The position numbers and the translations under genes are program-made. A stretch of DNA of 64,000 nt from NCBI GenBank assembly GCA_026914155.1, contig JAPPGH010000039.1, forward strand, positions 218,172 through 282,171, written 5' to 3'. Positions 53,382 through 61,700 of this stretch are shown here, piece by piece. A model generated the notes under the pieces. It was given only the letters and a program-made list of their open reading frames with translations, was not told the DNA's origin and did no database searches. Numbering within the stretch: position 1 is the stretch's first letter; each line of letters opens with the position of its first letter. The stretch is from Candidatus Palauibacter rhopaloidicola. Lineage in GTDB: Bacteria; Gemmatimonadota; Gemmatimonadetes; Palauibacterales; Palauibacteraceae.

Positions 53382-54548
53382 CTAGGACTTCGGGATCTCC
53401 TTGCGGGGATCCACGAAGGGCCGGGGCACCACGACGGCTTCCCTCTCTCCGTCCGGCGTCGTCACGCCCAGGCGCGTGCCCAGCTCCCCGGCCGCGGCCG
53501 GGACGAGGGCGTAACCGATGTTCTTCCCGAGACGCGGCGAATACACGGCGGATGTGACGAATCCGATCACGCCGCCGTCCCCGTTCGCGCCGCCGCCTCC
53601 GCGCACGCGCCAGCGGTCCATGTTCAGGTCGAGCGGCGCGCCCGAGATCTCAATGCCGGCGAGGAGCCGCCGGGGCCCCTCCGCGGCGATCCGGGCCAGC
53701 GCCTCGCGGCCGATGAAGTCGCCCTCCTGGTCGAAGTCGACCTGCCAGCCGAGCCCGACCTCGTACGGGTTCGTGTCCAGCGTCATGTCGATGCCGTAGT
53801 TGAGGATGCCGGCTTCGACGCGGCGGATGTCCGACGGGCCCGTCGGAGAGATGCCCAGGTCGCGCCCCGCCTCCATCACGCGGTCCCACAGTTCGACCCC
53901 CCGGCTTCCGTCCCTCAGGTAGATCTCGTAGCCGACCTCGCCGCTCCACCCCGTCCGGGTCACGATCACCGGGATGCCGTCCACGTCCGTCTCCAGGAAC
54001 CAGTAATAGCGGAGCTTGAGGACGTCTTCCCCGAAGAGCCGGCGCACGACCTCCTTCGACTTCGGTCCCTGCACCTGCATCGGCGAGACGTCCGGCTCGA
54101 GGATCTCGACGTCGAGGCCGGCGTTGAGCGCGATCCCCTTGGCGTAGAGCAGCACGTCGCTGTCCGCCAGCGCGAGCCAGAAGTGGTTCTCCCCCAGCCG
54201 CAGCAGCACCGGGTCGTTCACGATGCCCCCGTCGTCGGCGCCAATGAGGACGTACTTGCCCTGCCCGACAGCGCACTTCGAGAGGTCCCGGGGCGTGAGC
54301 AGGTTCGTGAACTCGAAGGCGTCCGGCCCGGTGATCTCCACCTGCCGCTCGACGCTCACGTCCCACACCGTGACGCCGGTCAGGAGCTTCTCGTACTCCG
54401 CGTGCAGGTCGTCGTAGCGGGTGGGGAGAAACATGTGGTTGTAGACCGTATAGCTCCGGCAGCCGTCCCGGAGGGTGGCCTCGAAGTACGGCGAGCGGCG
54501 GAGCCGGGCTCCGCGCTGGATCAAGGCCATGTCAAAGGTCTCGGTCAT
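53382..54548 (-). CDS. GcvT-fold aminomethyl/methyltransferase, DmdA-like
   Basis: The 388-residue protein is a tetrahydrofolate-dependent member of the glycine-cleavage T-protein family: SYTVYNHMFLPTRYDDL, VWDVSVERQVEITGPDAFEF, LLTPRDLSKCAVGQGKYVLI, GGIVNDPVLLRL, WLALADSDVLLYAKGIA, EPDVSPMQVQGPKS and RTGWSGEVGYEIYL. Several of these, notably GGIVNDPVL and WDVSVERQVEI, resemble DMSP demethylase (DmdA) more than GcvT, which usually reads GGxxDD. It may therefore demethylate a methylated sulfur or nitrogen compound. GGGGAG 6 nt before ATG 54548 decides the start. It stands apart from any other glycine-cleavage gene. Confidence 0.8.
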   Translation of the reverse strand: MTETFDMALIQRGARLRRSPYFEATLRDGCRSYTVYNHMFLPTRYDDLHAEYEKLLTGVTVWDVSVERQVEITGPDAFEFTNLLTPRDLSKCAVGQGKYVLIGADDGGIVNDPVLLRLGENHFWLALADSDVLLYAKGIALNAGLDVEILEPDVSPMQVQGPKSKEVVRRLFGEDVLKLRYYWFLETDVDGIPVIVTRTGWSGEVGYEIYLRDGSRGVELWDRVMEAGRDLGISPTGPSDIRRVEAGILNYGIDMTLDTNPYEVGLGWQVDFDQEGDFIGREALARIAAEGPRRLLAGIEISGAPLDLNMDRWRVRGGGGANGDGGVIGFVTSAVYSPRLGKNIGYALVPAAAGELGTRLGVTTPDGEREAVVVPRPFVDPRKEIPKS

Positions 54549-54595
54549 GAGATCTCCCCTTCGGTCTACAGGTTGGGGTTTACCGCGAATCGGGG

Positions 54596-54611
54596 CGTTC
54601 CCGCGGGAACG
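54596..54611. repeat. 16-bp perfect palindrome, copy 3
   Basis: Third copy of CGTTCCCGCGGGAACG, in the 126-bp gap between the coiled-coil gene and the GcvT-fold gene, both on the minus strand. It lies 64 bp after the former's stop and 48 bp before the latter's start. Flanks here are not complementary. Confidence 0.7.
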
Positions 54612-54674
54612 TCGGGGACGGTTCGCCGCCGTCCGCCCTCGATTTCTTCGGCTGCCGAGGCGCATTGCTCGAGA

Positions 54675-55055
54675 TCACGCCGTATCCGTGCCGGTGTCGG
54701 GTGGTGCGATGCCGAGCACGGAACCCTCCAATCGGGCCACCGCCATGCGCGTCCTGGTCAGCTCCGCCACGACCGCGTCGATGCGGCCACCAAGTTCCTC
54801 GCGAACGCTCGCGATCTCCCCGCGCACGCTCGCGATCTCTTCGCCCACGCTCCCGCGCAGGATCCCGACCTCGGTTCGGAGGCTCCCGATCTCCCCGCGC
54901 ACGCCCTGGATCTCGCTCCGAAGTTCGTCCCGAAGCTCGCCACTCGTGCGGTCGATCTTCTCTTCGAGCTTGCGCGTACGGCCGGCCACCGCCAATCCCA
55001 CGACGACGATGGTCAACCATATGGTTACGAGTCCGATGATCACGTCCAGCTCCAT
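54675..55055 (-). CDS. Single-helix membrane protein with coiled coil
   Basis: The 126-residue protein has an N-terminal helix (LDVIIGLVTIWLTIVVVGLAVAG) and a long charged heptad-like coil (RKLEEKIDRTSGELRDELRSEI...VGEEIASVRGEIASVREELGG) with repeated R-G-E-I-x-S units of about 7-14 residues. It resembles DUF1640-like or LemA-side coiled-coil proteins, without a firm match. ATG 55055 fits the helix start. Unknown role; may oligomerise at the inner membrane. Confidence 0.7.
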   Translation of the reverse strand: MELDVIIGLVTIWLTIVVVGLAVAGRTRKLEEKIDRTSGELRDELRSEIQGVRGEIGSLRTEVGILRGSVGEEIASVRGEIASVREELGGRIDAVVAELTRTRMAVARLEGSVLGIAPPDTGTDTA

Positions 55056-55166
55056 CCCTTGACGACTCCCCGTTGAAGGTCTCGCGTGGCCTGCGGCGCC
55101 CTGGCCGCAGCCTCCATCCACGCGAACCTCCGCCTCCCGATCAAGCTGGTATCAAGAGGCGATCCG

Positions 55167-56471
55167 TCAGGCGGGGATGCCGTGCTTCACCGCGCGGGTC
55201 ATCGCGTCCACGAAGCGGTCCAGTTCCTCGAGCGTCGTATAGGTGGACGGCGAGATGCGGAGTCCCGTGAACTCGGCGTGGTTGATGCCGACCGTGAAGA
55301 TCCGGTGCTCGTTCCACAGCCAGTTGCGGAGCGCGCTCGTGTCGATGCCCTCGACCTGGACGTTGGCGATCCCGCACGCGAAGCCCGGCTTGAGGCTCGT
55401 GTTGAGCCGCACGCGGTCGTGCTCCAGGAGTTGCTCGGCCCAGTAGTTCCGCAGGTGGACGAGACGCGCCTCCTTGCGCTCGCCGCCGACGAGCTGGTGG
55501 AAGGTGAGCGCTTCGCCGATGGCGAGGAAGTTGGCCTCCGGGTGGGTGCCGATCGCCTCGAACTTCCGGATGTCGTCGTCGCGGCTCTCCGCGGCGGCCT
55601 GCAGCGGCCAGATCTCGGGGATCTTCTCCCGCCTCACGTAGAGGAGGCCGGTCCCGACCGGGGCGTGCAGCCACTTGTGCAGGCTGACGGCGTAGTTGTC
55701 ACAGTTCAGATCGGAGAGGGTAAAGTCGTGGTGTGCAAGTGAATGTGCGCCGTCGACGAGGACGGGGATGCCGTAGCCGCGCGCCATCTCCACGACCTCG
55801 CGCACGGGGAGGATCTGTCCGGTGATGTTGATCATGTGGCACATCAGGATGAGCCGCGTGCGGTCGGTGATCTGCTCCTCGAACAGCCGCACGATCTCGG
55901 CCGGATCCTCGGCCGGGACCGGGATCTTGAACTGCTTCATCACAATCCCCTCACGGCGCTCGCGCTGCTGGAAGGTCGTGATCATGCGCCCGTAATCCTG
56001 AGTCGTCGTCACGACTTCGCCGCCACGCTCGAGGTCGTACCCGTTCTGGAGGATCTGGAGACCCTCTGACGCGTTGCGCGTGATCGCGACCTCCTCCGGG
56101 TCCACGTCCCACTGCCGGGCGAGCCGGGCGCGGACGCCCTCCCGCTGCGGCTCGAGGATCTGCCATCCGTTGTAGACCGGGATCTGGTTCGCGAAGTCGA
56201 GGTCCCGCTTCATCGCCTCGAGCACGTGGGCGGGCGTCGGACTCACCCCCCCGTTGTTGAGGTTGACGAGGGAACGGTCAGTGGTGAACGCCTTCTGGAT
56301 CTCGATCCAGAACTCCTCGTCCCGCGCAATCTCCTCCGGGGAGCCGGGCGTGCGGGACAGGTCGCGGGCCGCCGCGACTGCGGTGCTCCACTTCGTGGGA
56401 ACGACGGTCATGGCTCCGGCTGCAGCGGCGGAGCCCCCGAGGCGGGCGAGGAATCGTCGGCGGGTGGGCAT
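55167..56471 (-). CDS. Tat-exported class V aminotransferase-fold PLP enzyme
   Basis: The 434-residue protein carries a twin-arginine signal (TRRRFLARLGGSAAAAGA) and a fold-type I class V PLP domain: NNGGVSPTP, TRNASEGLQILQNG, VLVDGAHSLAHHDF (D240) and the Schiff-base lysine in SLHKWLHAPVGTG (K266). It resembles isopenicillin-N-epimerase and cysteine-desulfurase relatives. Export of a PLP enzyme by Tat is known in this family. It lies 102 bp downstream of the selenoprotein gene on the same strand. A link to selenium or sulfur release is only a thought, since substrate residues are not diagnostic. Confidence 0.87.
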   Translation of the reverse strand: MPTRRRFLARLGGSAAAAGAMTVVPTKWSTAVAAARDLSRTPGSPEEIARDEEFWIEIQKAFTTDRSLVNLNNGGVSPTPAHVLEAMKRDLDFANQIPVYNGWQILEPQREGVRARLARQWDVDPEEVAITRNASEGLQILQNGYDLERGGEVVTTTQDYGRMITTFQQRERREGIVMKQFKIPVPAEDPAEIVRLFEEQITDRTRLILMCHMINITGQILPVREVVEMARGYGIPVLVDGAHSLAHHDFTLSDLNCDNYAVSLHKWLHAPVGTGLLYVRREKIPEIWPLQAAAESRDDDIRKFEAIGTHPEANFLAIGEALTFHQLVGGERKEARLVHLRNYWAEQLLEHDRVRLNTSLKPGFACGIANVQVEGIDTSALRNWLWNEHRIFTVGINHAEFTGLRISPSTYTTLEELDRFVDAMTRAVKHGIPA

Positions 56472-56573
56472 GCGGCCTCCTGGCTGGTTCTTACCGGTCC
56501 GGCTGCTGCCAATTGGGCCGTTTTCGGCGTCGCGAGCAAGTCCGGCGCCCGCCGTGCCCCCGGCCTGGAGGCG

Positions 56574-57128
56574 TCAGTCCGGCGCCGTGATCATGGCGAG
56601 GATCGGGTTGATCGCCCCGTCCGCCAGCGTTTCGAGTTCCGCCGCGGTGCGGTTCTGGATGGGGTGCGGGACCCAGACGATGCCGGGCTCGAAGCCGAGC
56701 GAGCGCGACTGGCTGCGCGCGGCCTGCTCGAATTCCGTCGTGACGACGAAGCAGCCGGGGATCCCGCGTTCGTCGAGGTCTCTGAGGTCGTGCAGACCGC
56801 ACGACGTGCAGGACCCTCAATCGGCCAAGGCCTGCACCACCACATCGGCCTCAGTGGCGATCCTCTGCAGCAACTCGGTCGGGGCCCGGCGCGCGTTCGT
56901 CGGCTTGTCCGTGCGGATCGTCGCGATACCTCGCGCTTCGAGGCGCGTCTTCACGTGGTCGAGGAATTCGTCGCTGCGGAGCTTGCCGATCCCCTGCAGC
57001 GCCACCACCCGCCCTTCGAGCGACGGGGGAGGCGCGCGCCGCGGGCGCATCTCCGGGGCGAGTTCCGAGGTGGGGTCGTGGAGGATGGTCGCCGGCGTCG
57101 CCGGACTCGCTGCGGTCGTAGCGGTCAT
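56574..57128 (-). CDS. UGSC-family selenoprotein with in-frame TGA (Sec104)
   Basis: Read through TGA at 56817-56819, the gene gives one 184-residue protein whose centre is ALADUGSCTSCGLHDL, with U = selenocysteine at 104 and further Cys at 107 and 110. The part after TGA (GIPGCFVVTTEFEQAARSQ...GIVWVPHPIQNRTAAELETLADGAI) stays in frame for 81 codons to the true TGA stop at 56574-56576 and has no start of its own. The UGSC motif is known as a Sec- or Cys-containing redox site (U-x-x-C). A SECIS-like hairpin follows immediately. ATG 57128 overlaps the stop of the thioredoxin-fold partner (ATGA). No selA/selB/selC/selD lies in the window. Without recoding, the protein would end at residue 103. 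Confidence 0.9.
56787..56816 (-). promoter_or_regulatory. Bacterial SECIS element
   Basis: On the minus strand, 18 nt after the TGA comes loop GGTCT (56798-56794), closed by a perfect 7-bp stem GTCGTGC / GCACGAC. The E. coli fdhF SECIS has the same GGUCU loop, the same 18-nt distance and the same following codons GGU CUG CAC. SelB would bind the loop. The stem here lacks the bulged U of fdhF. Confidence 0.85.
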
Positions 57129-58576
57129 ACCTCGATCTCTCGCGTGATGGGGTGTGAGTGCTGCCAGGCGCGGCCGCCGGGCCAGCCGGCCAGGATCGCG
57201 GAGTACAGTCCGGCCGCGCCGCCGGCCCGGGCAAGGAGCAGTCCCCCGGGCGGGAACTTGGGCACGTGGCGGCGCGCCTCCGAGTCCGGAACCCCCTCGG
57301 CCAGGCCTCCCGCGCCGCGCGCCACCTCGCTCAGCGGCCGCGTCGTCGCCTCGAGCAGCGCCTCGGTGATCCGCGCCCGGCCCCAGCCCGCTTCCCGGTA
57401 GATGCCGTAATGCTCGGGCGAGAGGAGCAGCACCGCGTGCGCCCATTCGCAGATCTTCGGGTGGCAGACCGCCAGCAGGCACGCGGCCAGGGACGCGGTC
57501 AGCTCTTCCGGCGTGCGCGAGCGCTGGTCCATGATCCCCTGCACGCCTTCGCCCTGGAAGAGGGTGACGGCGCTGGCCCCGCGCGGGAGGCCGCGCGAAA
57601 CCGAGAGCGGCTCCCACTCCTCGTCCGATTCGTCCTCCGCGAAACAGAACGTGTACTTGCTCGGCGCCCCGAAGGTCGAGCGGTCGATCTCGCCGGGCCG
57701 CCCGCCGCCCACGTTGCGCACGATGAGGTTGAGGGCGCGCCCGATGGTCGCGTTGGCGCGGTTCCCCTGGCCGAGAACGTTCAGCCCCGCGTTCATCCCG
57801 ATACGGCGGGCGATGGGGCCGTTGACGATGACGAGGGGCGCGGTGAAGCACGTGCTGCAGAGGATCCCGTGCAGCGTGAAGTCGGGGTCGAGCGCCGCCT
57901 CGAGCGCCGCGAGCACGACGGGCATGTACTCCGGCTTGCACCCCGCGAGCACGGCGTTGATCGCGACCTTCTCGACCGTGCACTCGGCGTAGTCCGGCGG
58001 CACGGCGCCCACGACCTCGTCCGCAGCCCGGGGCGTGCCCGCGAGCATGCGCAGGATCCGCTCCGGAGTCGGCGGAACGACGGGCAGCCCGTCCGTCCAC
58101 CCGCGCTCGAAGCATGCCTCCAGGGCGTCGGCATGCGGTTCCAGCGCCACCTGCCGCGCTTCGATGCCGGTCTCCCCGAAGCGCGCCCGCAGCCGCTCCG
58201 CCGCGCCGGGTTCGACGGACCGCGAACCGCAGCCCGGCCGGAGCTCGGGCAGTTCCGCGCCCAGATCCGGCGTCGACGTCAGCTCGCGCCACTCCGCCCG
58301 GTTCCATCCCACCGTGCGGCCCGCCTCCTTCCCGTCCTCGAAGCGCACGAGGGTGGGGACGGTCTCGATCCCGAGGTGGAAGGATTGTTCGAGTTCCGTG
58401 TCGTCCACCACGCCGGAAAGCGCCGCGGGAAAGTCCGGGTCGTCCTGGCTGAGAACCACGAGACCGCCGGGACCGTCGGCGAGGCGCTCAAGCACCGGTT
58501 CGACCAGCCGACACGTGGGGCAGTCGCGCTTCACGATGACGGCGAGCCCCTCCTGCGGGAGCGGAGAGTGTTCCAT
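57125..58576 (-). CDS. Thioredoxin-fold protein fused to a large conserved domain; partner of the UGSC selenoprotein
   Basis: The 483-residue protein begins with a thioredoxin-like domain (about 11-100): redox motif CPTC (C19-C22) and the cis-Pro loop ETVPTLVRF. From about residue 155 a large domain follows with CFERGWTDGLPVVPPTPERI, CTVEKVAINAVLAGCKPEYMPVVLAAL, a second thiol pair CSTC (C240-C243) and NGPIARRIGMNAGLNVLGQGNRANATIGRALNLI. I know this domain only by its company with UGSC proteins. No signal peptide, so cytoplasmic. Its TGA overlaps the ATG of the selenoprotein gene. Likely electron donor to, or co-subunit with, the Sec protein (inference). Confidence 0.82.
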   Translation of the reverse strand: MEHSPLPQEGLAVIVKRDCPTCRLVEPVLERLADGPGGLVVLSQDDPDFPAALSGVVDDTELEQSFHLGIETVPTLVRFEDGKEAGRTVGWNRAEWRELTSTPDLGAELPELRPGCGSRSVEPGAAERLRARFGETGIEARQVALEPHADALEACFERGWTDGLPVVPPTPERILRMLAGTPRAADEVVGAVPPDYAECTVEKVAINAVLAGCKPEYMPVVLAALEAALDPDFTLHGILCSTCFTAPLVIVNGPIARRIGMNAGLNVLGQGNRANATIGRALNLIVRNVGGGRPGEIDRSTFGAPSKYTFCFAEDESDEEWEPLSVSRGLPRGASAVTLFQGEGVQGIMDQRSRTPEELTASLAACLLAVCHPKICEWAHAVLLLSPEHYGIYREAGWGRARITEALLEATTRPLSEVARGAGGLAEGVPDSEARRHVPKFPPGGLLLARAGGAAGLYSAILAGWPGGRAWQHSHPITREIEV

Positions 58577-58663
58577 GTCCCCACCGTAACGCGCGCGTCG
58601 CCTCCATCCAAACGGATGCACGGATCGAACCCGGATCGCTCCGCCTCCCGTCTTGCCATCGCC

Positions 58664-58677
58664 CCCCAATTTTGGGG
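58664..58677. promoter_or_regulatory. Short dyad in divergent intergenic region (possible operator)
   Basis: Arms CCCCAA and TTGGGG with a TT spacer lie in the 198-bp space between the divergent thioredoxin/UGSC operon and the LRR-metzincin gene. The AT core stands out in G+C-rich DNA. It could serve a regulator of either side; evidence is weak. Confidence 0.3.
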
Positions 58678-58774
58678 ACGCGCGTTCTGGCCCGTTTCTG
58701 CATCCTGTCCGGAAGAGCGACGTGCCAGTCCTTAACCGTCGGCGGCTTCCGCTGACAACAGACAGAGGCGGCCC

Positions 58775-61700
58775 ATGGCGCAGCACACCCTCTCCTCCGG
58801 AAGCTCCGATCTCTCTCGCTCCCGTGTCTCGCGCTCCACGGCCCTCGGCTTTCTCGGCCTGGCCATCCTCTCCTGCGGAGGGGGCGACACGACGGCGCCG
58901 CCGCCGTCGACGCTGCCGCCCCCACCTCCGCCGGCGCCCGTGGCGGCGAGCGTCACGCTGGAACCGGCGGAGGTCGCGGTCGTTGCGGGCGACACGGTTC
59001 GCGTGCGGGCCCGCGTCTTCAACGATCGGGGGCAGGTAATCTCCGATGCGGCGGTGACGTGGGGCAGCAGCGATCCGGCCGTCGCGACGGTCGATGCAAT
59101 GGGGCTCGTGACCGGCCTGAAGGAGGGGCTTGCGAGCCTGACCGCCACTTCAGGGCCCGCCACGACCACCGCCCCGCTCGCCGTCCACAGCCTGGACCGC
59201 GCGACGCTCATGGACCTCTACGGCGGCACGAACGGGCACCGATGGACGAACAACGAGAATTGGGGAACGGACGCGCCCATCGGAACCTGGTACGGCGTGA
59301 CAGCGAACGGGCAAGCCCGCGTGGCGGCCATCGACCTGAGCGAGAACGGCCTGAACGGTCACCTTCCCGAGACGCTCGGCAGTCTGGCTTTCCTCACCGC
59401 GCTGGAGGTGGGCGGGAACATCCTCCTCGTCGGTCCGATCCCGTTCTCGCTGTCGGAGTTGGGCGTCCAGACGCTCCACTACGGAGGCACGCAGCTGTGC
59501 GTCGTGCGTGACGAAGGATTTCAGGCGTGGCTGAATGCGATTCCGACGCGCGATGGCGAGTTTCTCGCCTGTAACGAAGAACGGTCGGACCTGATGAAGT
59601 TGTACGAGGCCATGGGCGGAGAGGCCTGGAGGGAATCGGGTAACTGGGGGACGGACGCCCCGCTGGGGAACTGGTATGGCATCGCGGTCGATTCGGCGGG
59701 CAGAGTGACGCAAATCCTCCTGAACCAGAACAACCTGTCGGGAGAGATCCCTCCCGAGATCCAGTACTTCCCCTACCTCCGGATCCTGCACCTGTACCGC
59801 AACCGGCTTTCGGGCGAAATCCCGCCGGGAATCGGCGGACTTGCCGAACTCCGCCAGCTGGAAATCGACGAGAGCGATTTCACCGGCGGCATCCCGCCGG
59901 AGATAGGGAACCTCGCGAAGCTCGAAGTCCTGTGGTTGGGCAAGAGCCGGATGTCCGGCCCCATCCCGCCCGAGTTGGGCAACCTTGAGAGCCTGCGGGA
60001 AATCAACCTGTACGAGGCGCGGTTCGACGGTTTCATTCCGGAGGAGTTCGGAAACCTGACCGCACTCGAGATCCTCCGCATTACGGACACGCGGATCGAG
60101 GGCGGCCTGCCCGAGAGCCTCGCGACGCTCCGGAACCTCCGCGAGCTGCTCCTCTACGGCAACCGGCTGTCGGACCCGCTGCCCGCCTGGCTCGGTGAAC
60201 TCGACAGGTTGTCGTCGCTCGCGATCTCCGACAACACGATCGAGGGGCCCCTTCCGGCGGACCTGGGTCGGATCGACGCCCTCACGTTCCTCATCGCGGA
60301 TAACAACCGGTTGTCCGGACCGCTGCCGCCGGAACTTGCCGACGCCAGCCAACTGTACAGCGTGCGGCTCAATGGCAACACGGACCTGTCGGGACCGCTG
60401 CCGGAGAGCATGACCGCGCTCGAGGAGATTTTCGAACTGCAGGCGGCGGGCACCGGGTTGTGCATGCCGCAGACCCCCGCCTTTCGCGCCTGGCAGGAAG
60501 CCGCGCTCTCGAAGCACCGGATCCGGCCGTGCGGGGCCGAAGCTCACGCGGAAGCCTACCTGACGCAGACGGTGCAGTCGCGCGACTATCCCGTTCCCCT
60601 GGTGGCCGGGGAGGAGGCGCTCCTGCGCGTCTTCGTGACATCCGAACAGGAGACGGGGGCGCGGATCCCGCCCGTCCGGGCCACGTTCTTCCTCGACGGC
60701 GCGGAGGTCCACGTGGAGGACATTCCGGCCGGTTCAGCGGCGATTCCGACGGAAGTGCAGGAGGGCGAGCTCGACCTCTCGCCTCACGCAATCATTCCTG
60801 CCGACGCGATTCAGCCGGGGCTGGAGATGGTCGTCGAGGTCGACCCCGATGGCACGCTCGACCCCAATCTGGGCGTGTCGAAACGCATCCCCGAGACCGG
60901 GCGGTCGGCCGTCGATGTGAAGGCCGTGCCTCCGATGTACCTGACCCTGATCCCGTTCATCTCGACCATCGACAACGACCGGGACGCCGTGACGCTCGTC
61001 AGCAACGCCGACCCGGACGACGAGATCTTCTGGCAGACGAACAACTACCTCCCCGTCGGGGAACTGGAGATCATCCGACACGAGAGCGTAACGGTCGACA
61101 CGAACGACATCTTCGAGATCATGGATCGGGTCGAGACCATCCGGATGGTGGAGAACGGAGTCGGACACTGGCTGGGTCTCATCCCGGATCCCGAGGGTCC
61201 CAACGGCTTGTGGTCGTTGCCGTCCGGTCCCACCAGCCCCCTCCCGAGCCAGGGCAAGACTGCGGTCTCGTGGCTGAACGCGGAGACGATCGCGCACGAA
61301 CTCGGGCACAACCTCAGCCTCTGGCACGTGACGTGTACCGGAACCGAAGGAGCCCCGGACCCGACCTTCCCGTATGAGGGCGGGCGGATCGGCGCCTGGG
61401 GCTGGGATCCCCGCGACGGCGGCTCGCTCGTGGACCCGGAATCCACGGTTCGCGACTTCATGAGTTACTGCGACCCGGCGTGGGTCAGCGACTACTACTT
61501 CGGGAACGCGCTGCGCTTCCGTCTCCGGGACACACTCGACGTGCGGAGAGAGGCGCCGGCCGCCTCGCGCGCGCTCGTAGTGTCCGGCGGCGTCACGGCA
61601 GAGGGAGATCCCTGGCTCGATCCCGCGTTCGTCGTCGACACGCGCCCGGCCGTGCCCACCTCCGGCGGACCGTGGCGGTTGACCGGGCGCCGGGCGGACG

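Noticed and set aside
56817..56819. Nonsense mutation making a pseudogene of the UGSC gene
   Set aside because: The downstream part is intact and in frame, the motif UGSC is exactly where Sec is expected, and a SECIS-like hairpin of correct loop and spacing follows.
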